From Terriglobia bacterium (lineage in GTDB: Bacteria; Acidobacteriota; Terriglobia; Terriglobales; Acidobacteriaceae): a stretch of 64,000 nucleotides of DNA. Where the stretch lies: the NCBI GenBank assembly GCA_020073165.1, contig JAIQFP010000007.1, forward strand, positions 1 to 64,000, in the 5' to 3' direction. Shown here piece after piece: positions 28,668-36,489 of the stretch. How positions within the stretch are numbered: position 1 is the first letter of the stretch; the number at the start of each line of letters is the position of its first letter. The notes under the pieces are model-generated. The model ran no database searches. It saw nothing but the letters and a program-made list of their open reading frames with translations, and had not been told where the DNA came from. The position numbers were made by a program, and so were the translations under genes.

Positions 28668-29186
28668 ATGCAGGAAACTCCGCAGCAGTACACGCAGCGT
28701 ATCCTGGGCTATAGCGAGGGAAAACAGCCCTTGCGCGTGCAGCAGGCCACCGCAAGAAAACTCAGCGCGCTGACCAGGCGGCTGAACAAGAAACAACTCA
28801 CGCGGCGGCCGGCGCCTGGGAAATGGTCGATTGCCGAGATCCTGGCGCACCTTGCCGACGCGGAACTCGTGGGGGGATGGCGCCTGCGGCTGATCCTGGG
28901 CAGCAGCGGTACGCCCATTCAAGCCTTCGATCAGGAAGTTTGGGCGCAAACCTTCAACTACAGCCGGCGCAATCCCAAAGCTTCACTGGAGATGTTCCGC
29001 GTTTTGCGGGAAAACAATGTGGCGCTCTTGAAATCAGTTCCGAAGGGCCTGTGGGACAACTATGGCATGCACGCCGAGCGGGGGAAGGAAACCATCACGC
29101 ACATCGTTCGCATGTTTGCCGGACACGATCTAAACCATCTGCAGCAGGTAGAAAGGATCGTGAAAGGGAGCCGACAACAATCCTGA
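28668..29186 (+). CDS. DinB family protein
   Basis: 172 residues, four-helix DinB/YfiT-like putative metalloenzyme. The conserved histidines appear in WSIAEILAHLADAEL and FAGHDLNHLQQVERI (HxxxH), with W in APGKWSI. The ATG at 28668 is chosen for the AGGAGG eight bases upstream; the frame is open earlier but has no other RBS. DinB proteins include thiol-dependent transferases (bacillithiol/mycothiol) and many of unknown role. A second DinB gene lies at 44147. The upstream hairpin may attenuate its transcription. Confidence 0.85.
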   Translation: MQETPQQYTQRILGYSEGKQPLRVQQATARKLSALTRRLNKKQLTRRPAPGKWSIAEILAHLADAELVGGWRLRLILGSSGTPIQAFDQEVWAQTFNYSRRNPKASLEMFRVLRENNVALLKSVPKGLWDNYGMHAERGKETITHIVRMFAGHDLNHLQQVERIVKGSRQQS

Positions 29187-29279
29187 AACGCAGGGGGACA
29201 CGGAGATTTCACCGCGCCGAGAGATTCCAGTTAGTTGTTCTCTGCGTTCTCTGCGGACGTTCTCGGCAAACTCTGAGGT
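29187..29279. other. Short gap with repeat-like words
   Basis: Between two convergent genes. It contains cgcagggggacacggag and ttctctgcgttctctgcgga, resembling degenerate acidobacterial spacer repeats (compare caccacagagacacagag at 9702-9720). No terminator with a clear U-tract is seen. Confidence 0.35.
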
Positions 29280-31226
29280 TCAAGGTTTTTCTGGTTTGGC
29301 TCGCAAGGACTTCGCGTGGATCGCGGCTTGCTGCGCCTCTTCGCTTTTCCCCAGCCCTTTGTACGCCTGTGCGAGCAGTTCGAACACGTCTGCATTCCCA
29401 GCCTGCGTCTTGGAAAGCGGTTCGAGCTGCTGCACCGCGTCCGCAAAGCTTCCTTCTGCGATCTGCGCCTTGGCCACCCCCAGCTGGGCTTCCACGCTAT
29501 CGGGCTGCACCAGAAGCGCAGCTTCGAACTGGTCCTCGGCCGCCTTGGGATCTTTCAGGCCTAGATAAACCTGGCCCAGCAGCAGGCGCGCGGGGAGTTG
29601 TCCGGGCGTTAGCTTGAGACTTGCTTCCAATGCGTCTCGTGCCCCCGCCAGGTCCCCCATCTTTTCCCGGGCCTGGCCCTCGTAGAACGCTGCTGTGGAA
29701 TCGTCGGGACGAGCCTCGCGTGCGCCTTTCAGATGATCGGCAGCTTTGACGTAGTCGCCCGCGTGCAGCTCAAGTTCTCCCAGTTGCCGCAGCGCGGTCG
29801 GAGACTTGGGATCGATCTGCAGGACCTTCTCCAGAGCGCTGCGCGCATCGGCCGGACGGTCGTCGTCCGTGGCCAGCATGGCCGTATGCAACAGGTTCTG
29901 CTCTTCGATCTTGTCCTTGGGATCGGGCAAGGCCTCGGGATTGGCCCCGCCAGCCGCGTTCGATCCGCTCACGTAGCCCAGCGCCTGAAGGTTGTTTCCC
30001 TGGGTGTCGGCTGCGCCTGAGGCCGTCTCTCCGGATGCCCTTGGCTTGAGTGGTGCGAGCAGGCCGCGGAGCTTCTGCGCGGTCGCGTTCGCCGGTTCGT
30101 ACCCGTTCTTCAGTTCTCCGGGATCCGCGCGCAGGTCGTAAAGCTCCGGGCGCGGCGCTTCAATGAACTTGAATCCCTCGGCCCGCACTGAGCGAAGCGG
30201 CGCCCATCCGAAGCGCAGCGGGTAGTCAGTTTCGCCGATTGCAGTGCGGTCCGCGGTCTCCCCGGTCGCGAAGTACGGCTTCAATGATTTCCCATCTAGC
30301 CGCCCTGGAAGCCCAATCTGCAGCACATCGAGAACAGTAGGCAGGATGTCGGTGGTGCGCACCTGCGCATCGACGGTTTTTCCCGCATTCGCGAAGGGCA
30401 GTTTCACGATCAGCGGCACATGCGTGGTCGAGTCATAGAGAAAGATGCCGTGCGTGTCCTCGTGGTGCTCGCCCAGGCCTTCGCCGTGGTCTCCGACTAC
30501 GATCACGACTGAGTTCTCGTACCAGCCGTGCTTTTTCAAATAGCCAAGAAAATTCGCCAAAACCGAGTCGGCATAAGCGATCTCGCCGTCGTACAACCGA
30601 TCTTTATAGGTCTCAGAGTAAGGTGCCGGCGGCTCATAAGGATCATGCGGATCGTACAGATGCACCCAGACAAAGTGCGGCCCCGCGGGGTGAGCGGTAA
30701 GCCAGGTTTCCGCATGCTGCACCACCTCAGCGCCGCGCCGTTCCACCCGCCCCCACCGTGACTTGGTCTGCGAGTGCTCAGGGAAGTTATCGTAAAAGTC
30801 GAACCCACGATCGAGTCCCGGGGCCAAGGACTTGCTGTCCAGAATCACCGCCCCAATGAACGCAGCCGTGTGATACCCCTTGGGCTTCAGCAATTCGGCC
30901 CAGGTGAGATGAGTTGCTGCCAGCGGCACCGCAAAATCCGTAACCCCGTGGGAACTGGGCAGCAGGCCTGTCAGGATCGTCGTGTGCGAGGTGTTAGTGA
31001 TGGGGCTGGGCGTAAAGGCCTCGGCGAAGCGAATCCCGTCCTTCGCCAGGCTATCCAGGGCCGGGGTCTGAATCGCTTCGTCGCCGTAGCAGTGGACATG
31101 GTCGGCACGCAGCGTATCAATGGTGACCAGAAACACGTCGGGCGGAGACGGCTTCTTCTGGGGCGGCAGGGCGCCGAAACCGGCGGTGGCCAGCCAGCCA
31201 ATCATCAGGATTCTCGCGGCCTTCAT
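29280..31226 (-). CDS. Sulfatase-fold (alkaline phosphatase superfamily) protein with C-terminal TPRs
   Basis: 648 residues. An N-terminal hydrophobic segment (ARILMIGWLATAGFGAL) suggests export. Residues about 30-330 form the sulfatase fold: VFLVTIDTLRADHVHCYG with the metal Asp, WVHLYDPHDPYEPP, and VVGDHGEGLGEHHEDTHG with the DH metal pair. At the nucleophile site, where sulfatases have CxPSR, this protein has T77-N-T-S-H, so there is no formylglycine Cys. The C-terminal ~200 residues are TPRs (ALEKVLQIDPKSPTALRQLGEL and similar). Thr at this site is used by phospho-/phosphoglycerol-transferase and phosphodiesterase members. It is divergent from two paralogs that start 77 nt away. Confidence 0.88.
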   Translation of the reverse strand: MKAARILMIGWLATAGFGALPPQKKPSPPDVFLVTIDTLRADHVHCYGDEAIQTPALDSLAKDGIRFAEAFTPSPITNTSHTTILTGLLPSSHGVTDFAVPLAATHLTWAELLKPKGYHTAAFIGAVILDSKSLAPGLDRGFDFYDNFPEHSQTKSRWGRVERRGAEVVQHAETWLTAHPAGPHFVWVHLYDPHDPYEPPAPYSETYKDRLYDGEIAYADSVLANFLGYLKKHGWYENSVVIVVGDHGEGLGEHHEDTHGIFLYDSTTHVPLIVKLPFANAGKTVDAQVRTTDILPTVLDVLQIGLPGRLDGKSLKPYFATGETADRTAIGETDYPLRFGWAPLRSVRAEGFKFIEAPRPELYDLRADPGELKNGYEPANATAQKLRGLLAPLKPRASGETASGAADTQGNNLQALGYVSGSNAAGGANPEALPDPKDKIEEQNLLHTAMLATDDDRPADARSALEKVLQIDPKSPTALRQLGELELHAGDYVKAADHLKGAREARPDDSTAAFYEGQAREKMGDLAGARDALEASLKLTPGQLPARLLLGQVYLGLKDPKAAEDQFEAALLVQPDSVEAQLGVAKAQIAEGSFADAVQQLEPLSKTQAGNADVFELLAQAYKGLGKSEEAQQAAIHAKSLRAKPEKP

Positions 31227-31285
31227 GGCAATTCAGACTAGCATATTCACGCGAAACCTCCGCGGGAACCGCTGGCGCGATGCGA

Positions 31286-31291
31286 TATAAT
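31286..31291 (+). promoter_or_regulatory. -10 element for the plus-strand sulfatase/TPR pair
   Basis: TATAAT in the 77-bp divergent spacer, 13 nt before the preferred ATG at 31304. It overlaps the alternative ATG at 31280, which argues against that earlier start. Confidence 0.5.
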
Positions 31292-31303
31292 TTCTTCTAT
31301 CCC

Positions 31304-33259
31304 ATGGTTTCCTCCCGCTGTTTTGCATTCCTGCTGCTTGCCGGCTTGCTGGTGTCGGTGCCCGCGGCCTGGGCCGCCCCGAATCCCGTGCCCAACGTGG
31401 TGTTTATCACCATTGACACGCTGCGCGCCGACCATCTCGGCTGCTATGGCTACAAGCAGATCCGCACCCCGAATATCGATGCCCTGGCCGCAGACGGCGT
31501 GCGCTTCGAGCGCGCTTACACTCCGGTTCCGGTAACCCTGCCTTCGCATAGCGTGATCTTCACCGGCACCTATCCCTTGCTCAGCGGCATGCACGACTTC
31601 GCCGTCAACACTCTGAATCCCACCCAGCCCACCCTTGCGTCGGTGCTGAAGGAGCAGGGATACAACACCGGCGCGGTGATCGCCGCGGCGGTGCTGGACT
31701 CGCGCTTTGGCTTGAACCACGGGTTCGACTTCTACTATGACCACTTTGACTTCAACCGCCTGGATGAAGCGAACCTCGACGAGATGGAGCGTCCCGGAAA
31801 CCTGGTGGCCGACCAGGTGTTGGAGTGGCTGGGCCAGAACTCTCAGAAGAAGTTTTTCCTGTGGATGCATCTGTACGACCCCCACTCTCCCTACCGCCCA
31901 CCCGCGCCATATAGCGAGGAGTACAAAGACCGTCCCTATGACGGTGAAATCGCCTTCGCCGACGCGCAAGTCGGACGCCTGATAGATTTTCTGAAGGCCA
32001 AAGCGCTCTATCAAAACACCATCATCGTGTTGACCGGCGACCACGGCGAGAGCCTGGGGGAACATGGCGAGAAAACTCATGGATTTTTCATCTACAACGC
32101 GACCTTGCACGTGCCGGTCATTATTCGTCTGCCGGGCGGCGCATCGGCGAAAACCGTGCCTGAGTTAATCAGCCTGGCGGACCTGATGCCCACCGTGCTG
32201 CAAGCGTTGAAAGTGGATGTCCCTGCCCAGGTGCAGGGCCGCAGCCTGCTCCCGCTCATGGCTCCGAAGAACGAAGAAGAAGCGCGCAGCCTGTACGCGG
32301 AGACCTTCATGCCGCGCTTGCACTTCAACTGGAGCGAACTGCGCGCGGTTGAGACCGAAAACTACCATTTCATCGATGCGCCTAAGCCCGAACTCTACGA
32401 CTTGAAAAAGGACCCCGGTGAGACCCAGAACCTGTATCCGCAGAAGAAGGCAGTGGCGGAGGAGATGCACGCCAAGCTCGCCACGCTGATCCGCGAATAC
32501 AGCGCCGGGCAGGAACTCGCAGAAAAGACCGGGCTCGATCCCGCGCTGATGGAGCGCCTGAAATCCCTTGGCTATGCGGGCTTCTCCGGCGGAGGCGCGC
32601 CCACCATCACGGACCGCGACCTGCCGGATCCCAAGGACCGCATCGAGACGTACGAGTTGATTTCGGATGCGATCGCTGCCAGTCAGCACGGACAGTACGC
32701 GCAGTCGGTGGAGAAACTGAACGCCGCGCTTAAGACGGAACCAGCTTCGGTGCCCGTGCACTACCTGCAGGGTTTGAACTATTACCGGCTGGGTGAGTTC
32801 GCGAAGTCCGTGGATGAGTTTCAGCAAGTCCTGAAGGCGAGTCCGGATTATGCGCTCGCTGCTTTTCACCTCGGCTTGGCTTATGCCCGAACCGGACAGG
32901 TGGATGATGCCATTGCCACATATAAGCGGACGCTGGAGTTGGATTCAACCAATTTCACCGCCGCCTACGACCTAGGGGTAGTGTACCTGCAGAAGAATAT
33001 GACGAAAGAAGCTGGCGATGCCTTCCTTCAGTCCGTGACGATCGCAGACGCCTACGCACCCGGGCATAGCGCATTAGGTCAAGTGCTCTTGTCGGAAGGG
33101 CGAGTGGACGATGCGATCGCTGAGCTGCGTAAAGCCGCTGAACTGGCCCCACAAGATCCCGGCACTCACGTTGCACTTGCCAAAGCATTGACAGCAAAAG
33201 GGTTAACTACAGAGGCGCAGGAAGAGATGCGCAAGGCGCAGGAAGCTCGCCCCCAATGA
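31304..33259 (+). CDS. Sulfatase-fold protein with C-terminal TPRs (paralog 2)
   Basis: 651 residues with a clear signal peptide (FAFLLLAGLLVSVPAAWAA). The sulfatase fold carries VVFITIDTLRADHLGCYGY, FFLWMHLYDPHSPYRPP and LTGDHGESLGEHGEKTHG. The nucleophile segment reads T78-L-P-S-H instead of CxPSR. TPRs occupy about 430-650 (PVHYLQGLNYYRLGEFAKSV, AAFHLGLAYARTGQVDDAI). The stop overlaps the next start by 4 nt (ATGA), so the two are coupled. An ATG at 31280 would add eight residues but coincides with the probable -10. Probably a periplasmic phosphodiester- or sulfoester-acting enzyme; substrate unknown. Confidence 0.9.
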   Translation: MVSSRCFAFLLLAGLLVSVPAAWAAPNPVPNVVFITIDTLRADHLGCYGYKQIRTPNIDALAADGVRFERAYTPVPVTLPSHSVIFTGTYPLLSGMHDFAVNTLNPTQPTLASVLKEQGYNTGAVIAAAVLDSRFGLNHGFDFYYDHFDFNRLDEANLDEMERPGNLVADQVLEWLGQNSQKKFFLWMHLYDPHSPYRPPAPYSEEYKDRPYDGEIAFADAQVGRLIDFLKAKALYQNTIIVLTGDHGESLGEHGEKTHGFFIYNATLHVPVIIRLPGGASAKTVPELISLADLMPTVLQALKVDVPAQVQGRSLLPLMAPKNEEEARSLYAETFMPRLHFNWSELRAVETENYHFIDAPKPELYDLKKDPGETQNLYPQKKAVAEEMHAKLATLIREYSAGQELAEKTGLDPALMERLKSLGYAGFSGGGAPTITDRDLPDPKDRIETYELISDAIAASQHGQYAQSVEKLNAALKTEPASVPVHYLQGLNYYRLGEFAKSVDEFQQVLKASPDYALAAFHLGLAYARTGQVDDAIATYKRTLELDSTNFTAAYDLGVVYLQKNMTKEAGDAFLQSVTIADAYAPGHSALGQVLLSEGRVDDAIAELRKAAELAPQDPGTHVALAKALTAKGLTTEAQEEMRKAQEARPQ

Positions 33260-35364
33260 TCCGGTCACGCTGTGTCGGGTTTCTGCGTGCCACCTATCCA
33301 TTATTAGTGAGCATTCTTGTCTTCGCGACCTGCGCGTTCGCGAGCCAGACCCCAGTCCGCAAGGCTCCCGTCAACATAATTCTCATCACCATAGACACGG
33401 TGCGTTCCGATCACCTCGGTTGCTATGGTGACCGGCAGATTCAGACGCCCACACTCGACGCTCTCGCTCACGACGGTGTCGTGTTTGACCGGGCCGTCGC
33501 GCAAGTTCCGCTCACTTGGCCTTCTCACGCCGTGATACTGACTGGGACTTATCCCTTTCAGAATGGCGTGCAGGATTTCACCGGCACGCCGCTCAACCCG
33601 CGGTTCCGCTCGGTTGCGCAGGCTTTCCACCAGCGAGGCTATTCCACGGGGGCGGTCGTCAGTGCCTTCGTGCTCGACCGTAGTTGGGGACTGGCGCGTG
33701 GTTTCGATTTTTACGACGACACCTTCTCGGCGGTGACCTTCCGGCAAAAAGACATCGGACTGGTGGATCGGAGAGCTGACGAGAGCGTGCGCCGTGCCAT
33801 CAACTGGCTCAAAAGCGCCCGTCGGCCATTCTTTTTCTGGCTCCACCTGTATGACCCTCACAGTCCGTACGATCCGCCGGAGCCATATCGCACCCAGTAT
33901 CAAGGCCATCTCTACGACGGAGAGATCGCCTACGCCGATCACGAACTCGGACGCCTGATCGCCTGGTTGAAACAAAACCAGCTTTATGACCGTACCGCGA
34001 TTGTGTTCCTCAGCGACCACGGTGAATCTCTGGGCGAGCATGGCGAGCAGGAGCACGGTTTCTTTGTTTATAACTCGACCGTCCACATTCCACTTATCGT
34101 GAAACCGCCTGCTGGGAGCGGCATCCAGCCCGGCCACGTGGCGCGGCCGGTCGAGACCACCGCGGTTGCTCCAACTCTGCTGCATCTCGCCGGGGTGAAG
34201 GACATCATCACGCAACAGTTCAACTCGCATGGACTGTTGGGGGCAGCGGCGGAGAAAGAGGACGATGCGTACAGCGAGACATTCTATCCCTTCAGCTCGT
34301 TCGGATGGAGCCCGCTCCATGCCGTAGAGACTCCTCGCTATCATTACATCGACGCCCCGATTGCCGAACTCTACGACCTCGTGGCTGATCCGGCGGAGAA
34401 AAATAATGTTGCATCGCAACAAGGCGGCACGGTAGCGGTCTTCAAAGACAAACTGCAATCTCTCCTGCGGAAAAACCCCTTCACGTCCAGCGAAGCAAAG
34501 TCTTCCGGACTGGGCCCTGACGCAGCCGAGAAACTTCGCGCCCTGGGTTACGTGGCATACCGGTCCCCGGTGTCCGCGGAGGCGTTGGCTGCCGGCCTTC
34601 CTGACCCCAAGGACAAGCTAGGGGAGTTCAATTCCATCCTGAGGGCACAGGACGCATTCCAGGCGGGAGACTTCGATACCGGGAAGCAATTGCTCGACAG
34701 AGTGCGGCAACAGGATCCGCAAATCTACACTGTGCCATTCATGCTGGCAGAGGCGGCGATGCGGCAGCAGAAATGGGACGAAGCTGCCGCGCATTTCCGC
34801 CAATGCCTTGAACTCAATCCCAACTTCGATCAGGCAATGACCGGCCTGGCTCATGCCCTCACGGGGCAAGGCAAGGTCGAGGAAGCCCGGCCGTGGATCG
34901 AGAAGGCGTTGCAGTTCAATCCCCAGAATTATCGTGCCTGGTACGACTTGGGAACGCTTGACGTGAAGGCGGACCGCGCCGCCGCTGCGTCTGACTACGC
35001 AAAAGCGCTCGCGATACAGCCCAACTTCGCGCCGCTGCGGCGTGATTTCGGCATGCTCCAGTTCGAGCAGAAGAACTATGCGGAAGCCGCAAAGCACCTG
35101 GCCAAGGCAATTGAGCTAGGACTGAGCGATGCCAAGACTTACAACTTCCTGGGGATCTCCTATAGCCAGACCGGGCAATTGCAACAGGCCGTGGACAGTT
35201 ACGCAAAAGCTCTGAAGCTCAACCCGGACCTGGCGGAAACGCACCTCAACCTGGCCTATGCTTATCAGCGGATGAATCGCCCCAAGGCGGCTCAGGAAGA
35301 GTACGGCGCGGCCTGCAAGCTGGAGCAAAAGTTTTGCCAATTTGTTCCAAGGCGCCAACCGTAA
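33256..35364 (+). CDS. Sulfatase-fold protein with C-terminal TPRs (paralog 3)
   Basis: 702 residues with signal peptide-like start (LLVSILVFATCAFA). Core motifs are IILITIDTVRSDHLGCYGD, FFFWLHLYDPHSPYDPP and FLSDHGESLGEHGEQEHG. The nucleophile site is T87-W-P-S-H. About eight TPR-like units follow from residue 455 (ALQFNPQNYRAWYDLGTLDV, SYAKALKLNPDLAETHLNLA). It overlaps paralog 2 by 4 nt and ends 18 nt before the convergent TPR gene. All three paralogs share the same architecture and the same Thr substitution, which suggests a distinct subfamily rather than decayed sulfatases. Confidence 0.9.
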   Translation: MIRSRCVGFLRATYPLLVSILVFATCAFASQTPVRKAPVNIILITIDTVRSDHLGCYGDRQIQTPTLDALAHDGVVFDRAVAQVPLTWPSHAVILTGTYPFQNGVQDFTGTPLNPRFRSVAQAFHQRGYSTGAVVSAFVLDRSWGLARGFDFYDDTFSAVTFRQKDIGLVDRRADESVRRAINWLKSARRPFFFWLHLYDPHSPYDPPEPYRTQYQGHLYDGEIAYADHELGRLIAWLKQNQLYDRTAIVFLSDHGESLGEHGEQEHGFFVYNSTVHIPLIVKPPAGSGIQPGHVARPVETTAVAPTLLHLAGVKDIITQQFNSHGLLGAAAEKEDDAYSETFYPFSSFGWSPLHAVETPRYHYIDAPIAELYDLVADPAEKNNVASQQGGTVAVFKDKLQSLLRKNPFTSSEAKSSGLGPDAAEKLRALGYVAYRSPVSAEALAAGLPDPKDKLGEFNSILRAQDAFQAGDFDTGKQLLDRVRQQDPQIYTVPFMLAEAAMRQQKWDEAAAHFRQCLELNPNFDQAMTGLAHALTGQGKVEEARPWIEKALQFNPQNYRAWYDLGTLDVKADRAAAASDYAKALAIQPNFAPLRRDFGMLQFEQKNYAEAAKHLAKAIELGLSDAKTYNFLGISYSQTGQLQQAVDSYAKALKLNPDLAETHLNLAYAYQRMNRPKAAQEEYGAACKLEQKFCQFVPRRQP

Positions 35365-35382
35365 CTTATTTTGAGGAAGCAC

Positions 35383-36417
35383 TCAATTGCGGTTCGCCCC
35401 CTCCGCCTTGACCTCCGCTTTGCCCTCCAGCCTTTCCAGCACACCCTTTGCCTTGGGGGCAAACTCATCGTTCGGGAACAACCTGAGGAAGGTCCGGAGC
35501 TCAGCAGCCGCGTCGTTGCTTCGTCGCTGCTGCAGATACAGGTTAACCATTTGCAGGTAAACCCGCGACATCGTGGGATCGAGTTGCACAGCATCGTTAA
35601 GGTTGCGTTCTGCCTCGCCTCCTCTTCCCGTACGGCTATACAGGGAGCCCAGCAAGAAGTGGCCCAGTGCTGAGTCTGGCTGCTTCTGCAAGCCTTGCTG
35701 CAACACCTTCTCGGCTTCGGCAAATCGCTTGGTGAGCGTGTATACATCCCCCAGGTTGAAGTATGCCTGGGAATCATTCTGGTTGACCCGGAGCACTTCC
35801 TTGAATTGTTGCTCCGCGCCCGCATAGTCCGCCTTGCTCAGGTAGTCTGACCCCAGGTTGTTATGCGCAGGATAAAAGTCCGGAGCGAGCGAGATCGACT
35901 TCTCATAATGCCGGATCGCATCATCACGATTCTGACGCCTGTCCGCCTCGACGCCCTTGTCGAATTCCTTGACCGCATTCTTGGGGAAATTTCGCCGGTA
36001 CTCCGCCGGATCAACCAGGTTAGGATTGCTCCCTGGCTCACGATTCGGCAGCGGTTCCTTCTTAACCGGCCCACGGGGGACCAAGTATATCTGTGCCATT
36101 GCCACTGTATAAATGGAAGTATCGAGGACAACCAGCTGATCAACCGGGTAGAAACGCTCGTCGTGAATCACCACGTGGTAGGGATTGCTCCCCAGACCAT
36201 AGAATCCGAATTTTCCTTCCTCATCACTGTATGCGCTGGCAAGGGTGGCGCCCCGCAACTGCAGCTCTATAAATATCCGGCCCGCGAAATCACCCCTGCT
36301 CAGGTGCAACTCGCCAACAACGCTGCCCACACCTCCCTGCTGCGCCCGAAGCGCCGAAGCCGAAATGAGCAGAAAGACCAGGCAGGAAAGGATTAGACTG
36401 CGGCGGCGGCACGGCAT
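35383..36417 (-). CDS. Exported TPR protein with N-terminal carboxypeptidase-regulatory-like domain
   Basis: 344 residues from the ATG at 36417, which has GGAG at good spacing; the frame continues 20 codons upstream but without an RBS. Signal peptide RRSLILSCLVFLLISASALRA. Residues about 30-110 form a beta-sandwich of the CarboxypepD_reg type (GGVGSVVGELHLSRGDFAG, SDEEGKFGFYGLG). Five or so TPRs run from 140 to 325 (AIRHYEKSISLAPDFYPAHN). It follows the Oar-like receptor gene on the same strand with a hairpin terminator between, so some read-through expression is plausible. It may help assemble or monitor outer-membrane substrates; specific role unknown. Confidence 0.82.
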   Translation of the reverse strand: MPCRRRSLILSCLVFLLISASALRAQQGGVGSVVGELHLSRGDFAGRIFIELQLRGATLASAYSDEEGKFGFYGLGSNPYHVVIHDERFYPVDQLVVLDTSIYTVAMAQIYLVPRGPVKKEPLPNREPGSNPNLVDPAEYRRNFPKNAVKEFDKGVEADRRQNRDDAIRHYEKSISLAPDFYPAHNNLGSDYLSKADYAGAEQQFKEVLRVNQNDSQAYFNLGDVYTLTKRFAEAEKVLQQGLQKQPDSALGHFLLGSLYSRTGRGGEAERNLNDAVQLDPTMSRVYLQMVNLYLQQRRSNDAAAELRTFLRLFPNDEFAPKAKGVLERLEGKAEVKAEGANRN

Positions 36418-36425
36418 GGCCCTAC

Positions 36426-36475
36426 TCCATAAAAAGGAAGAGGGCCTGCCCTCACCAGAGTGAGAACAAGCCCTC
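36426..36475 (-). terminator. Hairpin terminator/attenuator after the Oar-like gene
   Basis: Read on the minus strand: GAGGGC (36470-36475), inner stem CTCAC/GTGAG (36460-36464 with 36451-36455), GCCCTC (36440-36445), then TTCCTTTTT. It starts 14 nt after the receptor stop and ends just upstream of the RBS of the TPR gene. Confidence 0.65.
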
Positions 36476-36489
36476 AAGGTTACTGCGGT

